This document shows positions 42,999-53,406 of a stretch of DNA of 64,000 nucleotides, one piece after another (positions within the stretch are counted from its first letter, which is position 1; each line of letters starts with the position of its first letter). The notes below the pieces were generated by a model. It ran no database searches. It worked only from the letters and a program-made list of their open reading frames with translations, and was not told the origin of the DNA. The position numbers were made by a program, and so were the translations under genes. Origin of the DNA: Cladocopium goreaui (Eukaryota > Sar > Dinophyceae > Suessiales > Symbiodiniaceae); assembly GCA_947184155.2 (NCBI GenBank), contig CAMXCT020002046.1, positions 372,001-436,000 of the forward strand, in the 5' to 3' direction.

Positions 42999-45900
42999 GT
43001 GAGAACAGTTGACCTGGTGATTAATAGTGATTAATGGTGATTAATGGTGATTAATGGTGATTAATGGTGATTAATGGTGATTACCCTTCAGTAGTCAAAC
43101 ATGGCAACCGAAACTGCTCCGTTTAGTTGTATTCTCCCTTAAGTTTTCCCCTATCTTCCAGTGGATTTCCAATTGCCACGTTTGATGGAGGGTAATCCCC
43201 CAAATATGAATATTCATCCCATGCCCCATAATCATGTTATAGGGGATTGTAAGCAACAATATGAAGAAACCTTGATAGGGACCCAAGATGGTTGGTGAAT
43301 GGCGGTGATACTCCCCTTCTATCCCAGTAAATTTCATCAATATCATACCCCCCATGATATCTCCTGTCTTCCTGGCTTTTGAACACCAACGTGGCGTCAA
43401 CAGGTGCAACGTTTGCTGTTGCGCCTGCCAACGCCGTTGGCGAAGGAGCAGAGTTTGTCCCTTGAGGCCTTCGCTCAGCTGCTGTGCTCTCCGGGGAATG
43501 CCCTGGCAGATCCGGCCAAGAGGTCGTTGTTCCAAGACATGACGCAGCCGCTGGGCTCTCTCTCTTTTTGTGTCATTGTTTATCATTTTTATCCCTTGGA
43601 AATGGAAAGACCGTGATGGTATGGGAGGATGATACAAGTTGACACAACATATTATATATATAATTAATTATAATTAATTATATATATATGTATATATGTG
43701 TTTGATTTACATAGATTTATGCGATATGTTGATTTTATTCGATTTGGCAACACCGATCAAAACTTAGCCGAAGGCCACTCTTCGCCTATTTTGTCGATAC
43801 CTCCCACAACACCTACCTGGAAGGCTGGATTTGGAAGAGTATTGTATTTGATTATGTCAACACCCACAAGTTTGACTTTGAATTTCCAGTTTATTCATAG
43901 AATTCTATACCATAGTTTCTTATGCACACACCGTATTCACACTGCATGTTTGCCGAATACATAACATATATCTTGGGGCTCAACATGTGCAAGGCGGTCC
44001 CTGCAGTTAGAAGTTGTTGTTTTTTCAAAACAAAAACATGAGCTAGTCCGATTCAATAAAAGAACCATTTGTATAACCTATGCATAAAACGCCTTAGCTA
44101 AGTAAATAGCATCTTTACCATCCATTTCTATCCACATCGTAAATTCACATTATATTTACTTGAACAGACACCTACCCCGTGGTAATTTAACGTAGCTATA
44201 TAAAATCAGCAGTTTGAATAGGTAAAACATTGAACAAAAGGTGCCATGCTTATCAATTTTCAATGGCAAACTGTTACATTGCCACGGTTTATATCTAGAA
44301 TTTATATGTCACATGTCTATATCATATGTGATCCCGCATATGCCACCATTATATCACCATTTTACTTGGTGAACTCCGATGAATTTCACCTCGCATCATA
44401 TGAGTAAACTCTGATAGGATGATAGGCAGGGATCAATATTGTTGGTTTATGTTGGTGACATTCCCCTGATATCCCCCGTAAATCACCGTTAAATCCCAAG
44501 AAATCACCAAGAAAAACACCATTATCACGATGAAATCCCCAGAAATTTGAAATCACCAATTTCATCACCATGACGTGAGCCTTTTTCTCGAAAAAAACCC
44601 TGACAGGCAATCAACTGAGCAGCCGCTCCAGCGTCCTCCGCTACGTGGAGGTCCTACGCGCGGGCTGCCGCTCGGTGGAGGTGGATGTTTGGGACGGCGC
44701 TGATGGGGAACCCGTGGTGAAGCATGGCTATACCGTGACCACCGAGATCCTGTTCCAGGCCGGGAGTAGGGACGGCGCTGGAGGTTTCTTCCGGCAGTTG
44801 GATGGCATTTGAATCATGGAAAATTCATTGAAGAATTGAGGATTACTAATACTATGGGGATGAAAGGTGGTTGAAGGATGTTGAAGGGGATTAATGGTAA
44901 AGTTCCATAGTTTTTTTGGGCATATATAATTGCGCTTCGTGTTTTTGGCCAAGAATCATGTTGATCTTTGAATAATGCAAATTCACAGTACATATCAAGT
45001 TTGTCCCCAACATTCATGATATTCACTTTGATTGACTTTCATTTGGTGATACCACCGCCTATTTCAGGCGGACAACTGGACGGTCCGCAGAGAGCGTAAA
45101 TAAAGACGGAGTGTCCTCAGTCGCAGTGAAAAATCCCCGGATATGTCAAGTGGTATTTGAGATCCATGGTCATCAATATCTTCACGTTGGGTTTAGAGGC
45201 ATTGTTCAGTGACCAGTCGAGAGGGTTCAACATATTAAGATGGAGATCCCTGGATAAAAGTTGGTTTCCTACCAATCCGATTACAGTATAATTACTATAT
45301 AGTTCTAATATGTTCTAATCATAAACCTTATGGTTGCCCTCTGGTAATCAAATGTGACAACAGACAATGTCAGAAAATCAATTGTTTAAATATATTTAAA
45401 TCATTTATAGTCGATTTCCCATTGAAACATATTAAAACCCCTATCTATCAGATATTTTCCAGCCATCGGGGTGCAGGATGTGATCCAAGCGATAGCGGAT
45501 CACGCCTTTGTGGCCTCGGAGTACCCGGTGATCATTTCCATTGAGCAGCACTGCTGCGCCCTGCAACGCGTGCGACAGGCGCAGATCATGTCGGAAGTGC
45601 TGGGGGATCAGCTGTTGAGGCCGCCCTGGGACGACCTGGCTATATTTAGCCTCTGGTAATTTAACATAGCTATTGAAAATGGCCATTTATAGTGAGTTTT
45701 CCCATTAAACATGGTGATTTTCCATAGTTATGTTAGTTTACCAGAGGGTAGCTGTGCATTTTTTGGGAAAGTTGTTATGTTCGATGCAGTGGGAGGGAGC
45801 GGTTCGGAGCGGTTCGGGGCACTCATAGATTTTCTGAGACATCCAGGGCAATCACTAAATCGGATTTTTCGGGAGCGAAGCACATCAAGGATGAACAGCG

Positions 45901-47046
45901 GCAACAAATTGATCCGTCCCACTGGTTCGATCTTTCTCCCTGGTCCGCCCGGCATCGCTTCCTTGTGAAATCATCCCTGGGATGTTGCGAACGCTGCCGG
46001 CGGCCCTTGCCGGTGTATGACCGATGCGTGGCACTTCCCACGCGCAAGTTGTTGCAGAAATTGGTGGAGAGAGAGGTCATTGATGGTGATGGCTCACCTG
46101 CAGCTTCACCCCGTTCACCCACCTCGCATGAAGCTGTTTATCCCTGGTTTGTGGCGTCAGGAACTGCAGCTAAGGTGCAGAAGTTGGAGAAGAGCATTGG
46201 TCAAGATCTCCTTTGTTCTTGGACATCTGAACACTTGTCCAGAGTCTATCCCGAAGGTACCCGCATCAGCTCCGGCAATGTGGATCCCATTCCCATGTGG
46301 CTTTCGGGTGTCCAGATGGTAGCCTTGAACTACCAAACTTCTGATACAGGTCTCTTGCTGAATCAGGGACTCTTCCGACACTACAATGGCAGTTGTGGCT
46401 ATGTTCTGAAGCCATCATTCATCCCCAGCATTCGAAGTGCCACCAAACTCTGGCTGCGGATTTGTTGTGGCCATCGGCTACCACGTCCCGATGAACCCGG
46501 AACAGCTGAGGTGAGTTCTCCCATGGTCTCAGTGGCATTGCACCCTGGGGGCCAGGTCTCACAGACCCCTGCCGTCCAGCAGGACGGCTACCACCCAGTC
46601 TTCAACCATTCAGTGGTGCTGGAGATTTCGGACAGCGCCTTGCATATCCTGACTTTTGAAGCGCCTTGGTTGCAAAATAAAGGTTTGAGTAGATACTTGA
46701 AGATATCAATATAATGAACAAGCGTGCGTTGATCTTGTTTTGTGTGCGGTGATGCAAGATCGATTTAAACTTCTAGGTGTGTTGCGATTTCAGGTGATTT
46801 TAGGATCTATATAAGGCCTTCCAACGTCCAAGAGTTTCCGCACAGACTCAGGTCTTCGATAAAGGAAGAGCCATGGCGAGCAGCGCCCTGAATCTTGACG
46901 CGGTCAGAGAGGGCTATCGTTGGTTGGCCCTGCAGAATCCCCAGGGTCATAGCATCCCTCGGTGCGGTTTGCTGGTGAAAGTTCAATTTCTGGATACTGG
47001 TGATATTTCCTCAGGGCTGCAAAGTTCCAGCCCCACTCTGCGCTGA
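42904..47046 (+). CDS. PLC: phosphoinositide-specific phospholipase C, catalytic core
   Basis: Hydrolyses PI(4,5)P2 to inositol trisphosphate and diacylglycerol at the plasma membrane, usually under calcium control. Seven exons: 42904-42998, 43404-43549, 43774-43823, 44607-44758, 45477-45638, 45839-46660, 46852-47046. Order: EF-like, X, Y, C2, the delta-type layout. Catalytic residues are kept: first His in DTSHNTYLEG, Glu/Asp in VEVDVWDG, second His in HGYTVTTEILF, Glu in PVIISIE. Y has RVYPEGTR and MWLSGVQMVALNYQT. C2 ends AVREGYRWLALQNPQG. Stop TGA 47044-47046. Four introns restore conserved residues only if they begin with GC. Upstream PH/EF exons (37.9-41.8 kb) probably belong to it. Confidence 0.92.
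43017..43083. repeat. 10-bp tandem repeat (GTGATTAATG)
   Basis: TGATTAATGG recurs six times just inside the intron after 42998. Confidence 0.95.
43080..43197. mobile_element. family F element
   Basis: GATTACCCTTCAGTAGTCAA and the inverted ATGGAGGGTAATC end, with CATGGCAACC/ATTGCCACG inside. It resembles family A at the tips; a similar right end occurs at 5700-5728. Confidence 0.65.
43404..43549 (+). CDS. PLC: PLC exon: EF-like end to X start
   Basis: Acceptor cgtcaacag, phase 0. Reads LSLEAFAQLLCSPGNALADP then AKRSLFQDMTQP. QDMTQP is the conserved entry to the X domain. Next residues fit if the intron starts GC at 43550. Confidence 0.88.
43774..43823 (+). CDS. PLC: PLC exon: X domain, first catalytic His
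   Basis: Reads LFAYFVDTSHNTYLE. Joined to the exon at 44607 across a GC-AG intron (43824-44606) it gives SHNTYLEGNQLSSRSS, the family consensus. Confidence 0.9.
44171..44288. mobile_element. family A element, degenerate
   Basis: CTACCCCGTGGTAATTTAAC and an interior with AATTTTCAATGGC. The right end TTACATTGCCACGG has decayed. Lies in the 43824-44606 intron of PLC. Confidence 0.55.
44607..44758 (+). CDS. PLC: PLC exon: X domain
   Basis: Reads NQLSSRSSVLRYVEVLRAGC, RSVEVDVWDGADGEPVVKHG, YTVTTEILFQ. Ends CAG before GCCGGG (GC donor); joined to DVIQAIAD this is the canonical ILF-DVIQAI. Confidence 0.93.
45477..45638 (+). CDS. PLC: PLC exon: end of X domain
   Basis: Reads DVIQAIADHAFVASEYPVII, SIEQHCCALQRVRQAQIMSE, VLGDQLLRPPWDDL. 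Either ends at CTG with a GC donor (45639) or runs 17 bases further to CTCTG|GTAA inside a family A element; both can be spliced in frame to the Y exon with different acceptors (45839 or 45790). Confidence 0.88.
45649..45750. mobile_element. family A element in a PLC intron
   Basis: GCCTCTGGTAATTTAACATA to ACCAGAGGGTA, starting about ten bases after the exon edge. Confidence 0.88.
45839..46660 (+). CDS. PLC: PLC exon: Y domain and first part of C2
   Basis: 274 codons in phase. Linker KHIKDEQRQQIDPSHWFDLS; a C-x2-C pair CCERCRRPLPVYDRCVALPT; Y core HLSRVYPEGTRISSGNVDPI and QGLFRHYNGSCGYVLKPSFI; C2 begins ATKLWLRICCGHRLPRPDEP and ends LHILTFE. GC donor at 46661 lets FE meet VFDKG of the last exon. 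Confidence 0.92.
46852..47046 (+). CDS. PLC: PLC last exon: end of C2
   Basis: Reads VFDKGRAMASSALNLDAVRE, GYRWLALQNPQGHSIPRCGL, LVKVQFLDTG, then a short tail and TGA. The REGYRWLAL motif is the usual C2 end of PLC. Confidence 0.9.
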   Translation, partial: VFDKGRAMASSALNLDAVREGYRWLALQNPQGHSIPRCGLLVKVQFLDTGDISSGLQSSSPTLR

Positions 47047-47550
47047 GCAATGCTTAGCGGCTCAGCTTAGCAGCTTAGCAATTTCGCTTAATTTCGCGTT
47101 GGATGATTGGCGTGGATCATGCTGACTTTCAGGTTTGAAAGATACAGAATATATATATATATATTATATATATATGTACTGTAATATGTGTATATAATAT
47201 AATTATATATAATGTGTATATATATATATATACTTTATATGTACTAGTATATGTAAATATTTATGTATATACGTGTTTGAATATGTATGCAGCGCCAAAT
47301 GGTATGGCCACCTGGCAACCATGTCTTTTTCACCCAAACTGTCACCAATATTTCAAACATGTTGCTGTTTGGCAAGTAGCATTGCGATCTGTGCGGCTAA
47401 AGTGTTGTGTGCACCGAAGCTGCGGCAAAAAGCGATCAGTGGCTGATGGACCAATGGAGCCCTTCCCAATATTAGTTGCAATGCTGTTTGAGACCGTCAA
47501 TGTGAGAATCATGGGGGCCTGACATAATCTGACATAGTGCCTTGTCACAA
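47047..47550. other. intergenic region after PLC
   Basis: A GCTTAGC-rich stretch, then TA tracts (47149-47234). An open block at 47291-47378 after atgcag is weak. No secure gene. Confidence 0.45.
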
Positions 47551-47632
47551 AGCAACCGGCGGAACCGCAGGCCTACGATATTCTGCCAGACATGGACAGA
47601 CTGGGGGAGTGGTCGAGATGGTCGAGCCATTA
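47551..47632 (+). CDS. candidate exon
   Basis: Reads KQPAEPQAYDILPDMDRLGE then WSRWSSH in a well-biased frame that meets TAG at the possible donor G|GTACAATC. A second frame is open too. Confidence 0.4.
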
Positions 47633-48022
47633 GGTACAATCAAACCGGAATCAAAAGTATCAGCCCCTTGTTCTACCCGGCAATCTGAAACATGATTTTA
47701 ACCTGGCAATGAAACATATGCATACATATGCAATGTATGGACCTAGAAAGGAAGATCCTCTGACTACATGGCATTTCCAGCTATATATGTAGCCATTCTT
47801 GATTACTAGAGGAAACAGTTCCAGGTTCCAGTTTTTGATCCCTGGAGCTGGTCTACTGACCACCATTTAGCTCTCCGGAAGCTGGCTCATAGATGGTCAT
47901 AGTTAATATCAGTTCATATACCATAATATATCATGATATATAATGATAATATATATATATATCATAATAAACCATAAATAGGCTTTGAATATCCACATTG
48001 GGTGGTTTAAAACTTGACGCAG

Positions 48023-48088
48023 GAAGCTTCCAAAGCTGGAGCTTTGGCAAGCAAAGTCTTGAACCAGGTTGCCACGGGGCGATTCTGA
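48023..48088 (+). CDS. candidate terminal exon
   Basis: After cttgacgcag the frame reads EASKAGALASKVLNQVATGR then F and stops at TGA 48086-48088. Clean frame, unknown protein. Confidence 0.6.
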   Translation, partial: EASKAGALASKVLNQVATGRF

Positions 48089-48367
48089 TGGTGAAACGGT
48101 GAATCCAGCGAGTTGCCAAGGTTGTCATGGTGAAACCTATGGAACATCTCTGGTGAAATATCTAGACATGGTGTTTTTCAATGTGTTTCATGTTTTGTTG
48201 CCATATCTATGATAGATTATGGCTATTTGTTTACAGAAGGGTATATATTCCATATTTACCCATGATTCATAGGATAGCGATTTATAGTTTTTTTTTTAAT
48301 GGACCCATTTGGGAATATGATCGGGTGTGAAGAACCAGGGGTGCCATGCTGCTTGAAAAGGAAGTAC

Positions 48368-48479
48368 TGCTTGGTGGTTTGGAACAGTTTTTTATTTTCC
48401 ACTTTTCCATAGATTGGGAATTTCATCATCCCAACTGACGAACTCATATTTTTCAGAGGGGTAGGTCAACCACCAACCA
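48368..48479. mobile_element. family E element
   Basis: GCTTGGTGGTTTGGAACAG to CAACCACCAACCAG, with CATATTTTTCAGAGGGGTAG inside, a built-in strong 3' splice site. Copies at 50123-50227 and 53277-53377. Confidence 0.85.
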
Positions 48480-48709
48480 GAAGTAACATCTATTTAAAGT
48501 CGGACTCATCAGTCTCCATGCGAAGGACATGACCTGGGATACGCTTCAAATGTCTATCCGGGCCAGTGCCTTAGTCTCCCACATGTGGATTGCTCTGAAA
48601 ATTCACCCCCGAAATCATCCTAAATCCATTGGTTGATCATCATTCCCATATTGTCCCCTGTGCAAAGTCGCAGTTGGATCAATTTGCTGTGTAACTCCTC
48701 CATTTTCAG

Positions 48710-48812
48710 AGGCGCTCTCAGGTTGCTTTCAATCAGTTTTTGCCACCTCGAGGTCGAAAATTTGGTGCCAGCCTTGAAACCGGATGGCCAGGTGCAGTTC
48801 CTTCGTGCTCAG
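48710..48812 (+). CDS. candidate internal exon
   Basis: After ctccattttcag: GALRLLSISFCHLEVENLVP then ALKPDGQVQFLRAQ, ending CAG|GTGAGCC in phase 0. Another frame is open but less protein-like. Confidence 0.6.
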
Positions 48813-49129
48813 GTGAGCCGCGGAAAGTTGGGGCCTGGTGGATGTGGATTTTTTCGGAGCAGTTGAAACTTCAAAAATCTGGAGATCTAACAGATCGGGA
48901 GGATTTTGGGCGGATTCTTGGATGTTGCATGGCAATTTGAAGCATCAATGTTTGCCTACTGTTCATTAACAGATGTAGAAATTGTGGATCTTCCGTGTCT
49001 ACTAGTATGTGAATTAACAGTAAGGTCCATGGCGATCCGGAGAATGATCCAAAATAAAGCAGTAGAAGACATGGAGGGGAACAGGCATTGACCTTCGCCC
49101 TGATTGATTCACCCCTTTGTATCTCCTGC

Positions 49130-49244
49130 ACCCAGTGGTGCTGTCCATTTGGATTCAGCGGTAGGAAGTCGTATGGGTGCCTCCATCGTTTGTGGAGATA
49201 CTCCCGGCGGACTTCCTGACGTGAAGGACTCAGCTTTGCTGCAG
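49130..49244 (+). CDS. candidate internal exon
   Basis: Reads HLDSAVGSRMGASIVCGDTP then GGLPDVKDSALLQ and ends CAG|GTATTAC, phase 0. A minus-strand frame here also looks coding; the + choice follows the donor and neighbours. Confidence 0.45.
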
Positions 49245-49481
49245 GTATTACAGGGCGCAAGAAAACAGATGTATGGAACACGCAGGACCCAAAAAGCAGT
49301 ATGTATGGAACAGGGAATGACCAAGACTCTACAAATCAACCATGAAAACTCTACAAAACAAATTTGTCCGTCCTATCATGTCCTACGGTATCTTTGGCGG
49401 TGCCATACATACTTGGGAACCGCTTGTTCTTTGGGTCAGTGATTCACCCTCCCCTTTTGCGGCAAGTCGGGCAAGCTTCAG

Positions 49482-49829
49482 GTCGTGGCTCGGTTGTGCC
49501 CCAATTGCGGCAGATCAGATCGGCAAAGCGGTTTGGCATCCACTTTGGCTCTCCCTGCGCCCACGGCTCAGCAATTCCCCTATGGATTTGAGGAAAATCT
49601 TAAAGGAACCCCCAAGGTTTTTCCCCAAATATGGAGGGGGTCCCGTAATTTTATAATTTTATCATATTTTATCATGCAATGAATTCTGGGTTGAATATGT
49701 TGAATCAAGCTGAATCCTTTTCTTGGTCGCATGAAGGTCAGATTGATGCAAGAATGCTGGAGCTGCGAAGAAAGCAACTGGAGGCCATACATGTGAAGTG
49801 TGGTTTTCTGATGGTCTTCCCATTTCGCG
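49482..49829 (+). CDS. two exons with a CPNC motif
   Basis: Exon 49482-49616 (after gcaagcttcag) reads VVARLCPNCGRSDRQSGLAS, TLALPAPTAQQFPYGFEENL and ends AAG|GTTTTT in phase 0. Exon 49742-49829 reads IDARMLELRRKQLEAIHVKC then GFLMVFPFR and ends G|GTAACT. C-x2-C-G suggests a zinc-ribbon-like turn. Joins in phase to the exon at 49130. Confidence 0.6.
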
Positions 49830-50122
49830 GTAACTATCCATCACGTTTTTTCATAAAATTGGCTTGTCATTAGTATATAACCTCCACAAATTTGGCCCAT
49901 AGGCAAGTGATGTTGACATGAACATGTCCAACCAGTCCAGGCCGATTTTTAGAGGGACTTAGTTGGCCTCTGTTGATTTCACAATATTTAGGCCAAGTTT
50001 ATAGATGATTGATTATTACTTATTTGGTCCTTACCTAAATTCTATAGATGATTATCTTAATTATTGCTGACCTATTAAATGGTGATGTTCTATTGATTAT
50101 TTTATTTATTGCTTATTATACT

Positions 50123-50227
50123 AGTTGGTGGTTTCAAATATTTTTTATTTTCCATTTCATATATCGGATGTCATCCTTCCCATTGACGAACTCATATTTT
50201 TCAGAGGGGTAGGTCAACCACCAACCA
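50123..50227. mobile_element. family E element
   Basis: TTGGTGGTTTCAAATATTTT to CAACCACCAACCAG, keeping CATATTTTTCAGAGGGGTAG. A coding block starts right after it. Confidence 0.85.
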
Positions 50228-50394
50228 GATCAGTTAGCAAGGAGCCAAGTCGCGCCATGCCATCGCTCCAGTCGGCCCTACGGATCCAAGAGAAGCCGGC
50301 GGCGATGGCGGTGAAGTTACTGGCGGCGCTGGGACTTTGGGTCTGGCTCCCGGTGTCAGAAAGCTGGCAGATATGGCTGGCCAGTTGAGATATG
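50228..50394 (+). CDS. candidate exon directly after a family E element
   Basis: Reads SKEPSRAMPSLQSALRIQEK then PAAMAVKLLAALGLWVWLPV and stops at TGA unless it splices at ATGGCG|GTGAAG. Other frames are Arg-rich. The hydrophobic part may be a helix. Confidence 0.45.
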
Positions 50395-50679
50395 GCTGGC
50401 ATAGTCACATTGGATCATGGGAATTTTGCAAATCTAGAGTTTTCTTGAAAAAGACATGTTTATAGATGATCTTCCATTATTTTCCTGGCTGCTATAAATC
50501 TCCATGTATTGGCAATTTTCCCATTAAAAACACCATATGTATAGTTGATTTTGCGATCAAATCCCGCATGTATAGATGTTCCCATATTTTCCCATTAGAA
50601 CTTAGAACCTAGAACCTCCGTTTAAAAATTATAGTAGTTTTCCCCGCATGTTCCCACACTTTTCCCATTTCAACAGGTT

Positions 50680-50802
50680 GAAACCAAGGACCACCGAGGT
50701 AGGCCTTCGCTCATGGCGAGGCCAGCCCCATGGAGTGTGCCAACGGCGTGCCGGCTTCGACTCCAACCACGGTTGGTCCAAGGCGAAGGGTGGGTGCAGT
50801 GA
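50680..50802 (+). CDS. candidate exon
   Basis: After atttcaacag: VETKDHRGRPSLMARPAPWS, VPTACRLRLQPRLVQGEGWV. Two other frames are partly open. Possible donor CACG|GTTGGTCC. Confidence 0.45.
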   Translation, partial: ETKDHRGRPSLMARPAPWSVPTACRLRLQPRLVQGEGWVQ

Positions 50803-50828
50803 GGAACCAGCTGGAACTGGGAATGTGG

Positions 50829-50950
50829 GTAAAACAATGCCATAAACCACCCATGGCTGGGAATGGTTGATTCCACCTATATATATATATATATATATAT
50901 ATATGGTGAATGTTGATGACTGGGGGATGGTAAACATGGCATTGTTTTAG
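50829..50950. mobile_element. family D variant with TA core
   Basis: GTAAAACAATGCCATAAACC and the inverted GGCATTGTTTTAG flank a TA tract. Ends match family D apart from a few changes. Confidence 0.7.
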
Positions 50951-51256
50951 CCACACTACTATAGTTTATGGCCACTTACTATGGTTAATCAATAAATGTT
51001 AATAAACTATAGTTAACTATGATTTACCATGGTTTATGGCTATTATAAAGTACCTATACCCTCCAAGTATCCATCAAGATGGGTCAAAGAGGTGGGTGCC
51101 TGGAGGTACCTGGAGGTACGTGGAGGGTCTAGTTGCATGAAGAGAACATATGGATCTCTCTCACCCCTTGACATGTTGATGGTTTATCCATCAATATGTC
51201 ATGATCAGTTTTGGGCATCCACCATTTTTTCCGACACAAGCACATCAAAGATTTTG

Positions 51257-51402
51257 ATCTTGATCTTGAGTCAATCATTAAGGTGACCATAGGTGGCCTG
51301 AAAATCTCGCCCAGGCCTAAGGGTCAAGTTCAACCGGGTGCTCTTCAGGCCTGGAGCCGGGATGAAATCACGTATTTGGGACCATGGAATGGGGCTGTTT
51401 AG
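51257..51402 (+). CDS. candidate terminal exon
   Basis: Reads DFDLDLESIIKVTIGGLKIS, PRPKGQVQPGALQAWSRDEI, TYLGPWNGAV and stops at TAG 51400-51402. The acceptor is probably gacacaag at 51240. Confidence 0.5.
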
Positions 51403-51754
51403 TATTAGGGGGATGGGATTATTGGACAGTCCAGCATTTTTTGAATGACTGAGTGGCAGTACCCTGTGAAATTTGGTGGCTTTCCCTTGCTGCCTTTGGT
51501 CGCCTGATGTGAGGCAACTACCCGTGATGCCGGGCGAGAGGCCTGCGAAAGGGATGCAGGGACGACTGAACTCAAAACAAAATCTTAAGATCCACTTCAT
51601 TCGTTCCCTAAACCAAATTAATTACAATAATCCCTCCTTAACATCCTTATCATTTGAACCCAAAGTTATAGCAATAGCAGCAATAATGAACAGATCCACC
51701 ACTTCCTATCAGGGTGTTTGATTGGGATGTATTCATCCTACCTTGATCTCGCAG

Positions 51755-51818
51755 GCTTGGGTGCCTCGACTGCCAATGGTGCAGACCTGGCCAGTGGGCA
51801 TCTTAGATAGTCAAGTTT
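51755..51818 (+). CDS. candidate short exon
   Basis: After atctcgcag: AWVPRLPMVQTWPVGILD. Small but in a coding-like patch. Confidence 0.4.
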
Positions 51819-51974
51819 TTACTGGATTCTTCGGTGTTTTTTCTCTCAGAGATGCCTTTTTTTAAAGAACATATCCATACAGGGTGATTTCATAGGCATA
51901 TAATTCATGGGAACAGAATGGGATGTATCATCATAAACCATGTGATGTTTAGTTCAAAGATGTTTCAGTTGACA

Positions 51975-52058
51975 TTCCCATTGATCAATGCCCATGGTAC
52001 ATCCAGAGACTATATGCAGACGTGCGTCAAGATTGAGGCACCCTACAATGGATGGTCA
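51975..52058 (+). CDS. candidate short exon
   Basis: Reads HGTSRDYMQTCVKIEAPYNG then W before G|GTCAATAC. Acceptor unclear. Confidence 0.45.
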
Positions 52059-52479
52059 GGTCAATACACAAAATAATGCCCAAGTCTGTGATTAATTTGG
52101 GCCTTACGTACCAAATGTGTTTATGTTCCATATGGTTTTCCTGTTGGATATTGCAGTATGTTGGGGTTCCATATCATTCTATGTGAAATTTGGGTGGTGC
52201 TAATTTTGAATTATTGAAATGATCCGAGGGACAACCTGCAGGAAGCCATGTGTTTTCTTCCATCCAAGATAGGGTTTGCACGGTTTCCTTGGCGTTTTCC
52301 TTCCAACCAGACCAATGATTGACCCAAATAATCCTACTGTTCGATAGCCTTGACATCCCCGACAATGTACAATATAATTTATTTCTTTATTTATTTTATT
52401 TAATGCATATGTATTTTGTTGCTTCAAAATAACATGGTACATATGATAGAATTCGGTAGATATCGCATGATCTCACTCC

Positions 52480-52608
52480 AAAACGGTCATCGCTCTGGGA
52501 ACCCAGGTCTTTTGGACCGCACGGCAGGAAGTCGTGGCCGCTTCCTCTGTCCACTGGCCAGATGAAAGCTGGTCGCAGCTGTCACCTGCAGCCCGGGTCC
52601 CAGGATGA
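52480..52608 (+). CDS. candidate terminal exon
   Basis: Reads HSKTVIALGTQVFWTARQEV then VAASSVHWPDESWSQLSPAA, stop TGA 52606-52608. If it starts after acccag (52507) the last part stands alone. Coding-type codons. Confidence 0.55.
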   Translation, partial: KTVIALGTQVFWTARQEVVAASSVHWPDESWSQLSPAARVPG

Positions 52609-52649
52609 AACCGCGGTGGTGCAATTAGAATGGGATACTGTGATCATTA

Positions 52650-52755
52650 TACCCTCTGGTTATGTCAAAATAGCTATTGAAAATGGCCATTTATAGTGGA
52701 TTTTCCCATTAACAAATGGTGATTTTCCATAGTTACGTTAGTTTACCAGAGGGTA
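52650..52755. mobile_element. family A element with 16-bp flanking repeats
   Basis: TACCCTCTGGTTATGTCAAA to GTTTACCAGAGGGTA. TACTGTGATCATTATA is found on both sides (52636-52651 and 52754-52769), overlapping the element ends. Confidence 0.92.
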
Positions 52756-52778
52756 CTGTGATCATTATAATTAAAATC

Positions 52779-52887
52779 GTTACTCTCTGGTAAACTAACA
52801 TAGCTATGGAAAATCGCCATTTGTTAATGGGTAAATCAACTATAAATGGCCAATTTCAATCGCTATGCAAGTTTGCAAGAGGGTAAT
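52779..52887. mobile_element. family A element, inverted next to the previous copy
   Basis: TTACTCTCTGGTAAACTAAC to GAGGGTAATC. The interior is the reverse complement of the copy at 52650, only 23 bases away. Confidence 0.88.
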
Positions 52888-53276
52888 CATCATTAAATAT
52901 GTTCAAAATCAGAACACGTATCAAAATCATTATTGTATAAATATGATGATTGATTGTGGTTGTTTTCTTCTTATGGGATACGGAATTATCATGGGATTAT
53001 TATGGGGTATAATTGGGGTATAGTGGGATATTCATGGAATATGATGGATATAATAGTGGCACATAATGGGATGTTGCTGGAAATATGATGGATATAATGG
53101 GGATAGTATGGAATATACCGTAATCTGAATGAAGTATAATGACCTCACGTTCTGACGACACTGGAATGATCGTTTTTTTTGGCGAATCATCCCCAGAAGG
53201 CATTCGTTCGGCCAAGTTGCAGCATGTCTGTTTTTCGTGCTACATGGGTCAGATCCAAGAAATCCACAAATATGAT

Positions 53277-53377
53277 CTGGTTGGGGTGGTTTGGAACATT
53301 TTTTATTTTTCCACATGTTGGGAATAATCATCCCAACTGACTAATATTTTTCAGAGAGGTTGAAACCACCAACCAGT
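53277..53377. mobile_element. family E element
   Basis: TCTGGTTGGGGTGGTTTGG to GAAACCACCAACCAG, with TATTTTTCAGAGAGG inside. Confidence 0.8.
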
Positions 53378-53406
53378 GATGTTTTTGTATATGTTTGTTT
53401 CGGTAT

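Noticed and set aside
34831-47046. Single kinase-PLC fusion protein
   Set aside because: A TAA closes the kinase frame at 36134-36136 and a new ATG follows; fusion would need unseen splicing.
48871-49281. Minus-strand 136-codon frame
   Set aside because: Part of it looks protein-like, but the + frame ends at a good donor and fits the neighbours in phase; kept as a doubt only.
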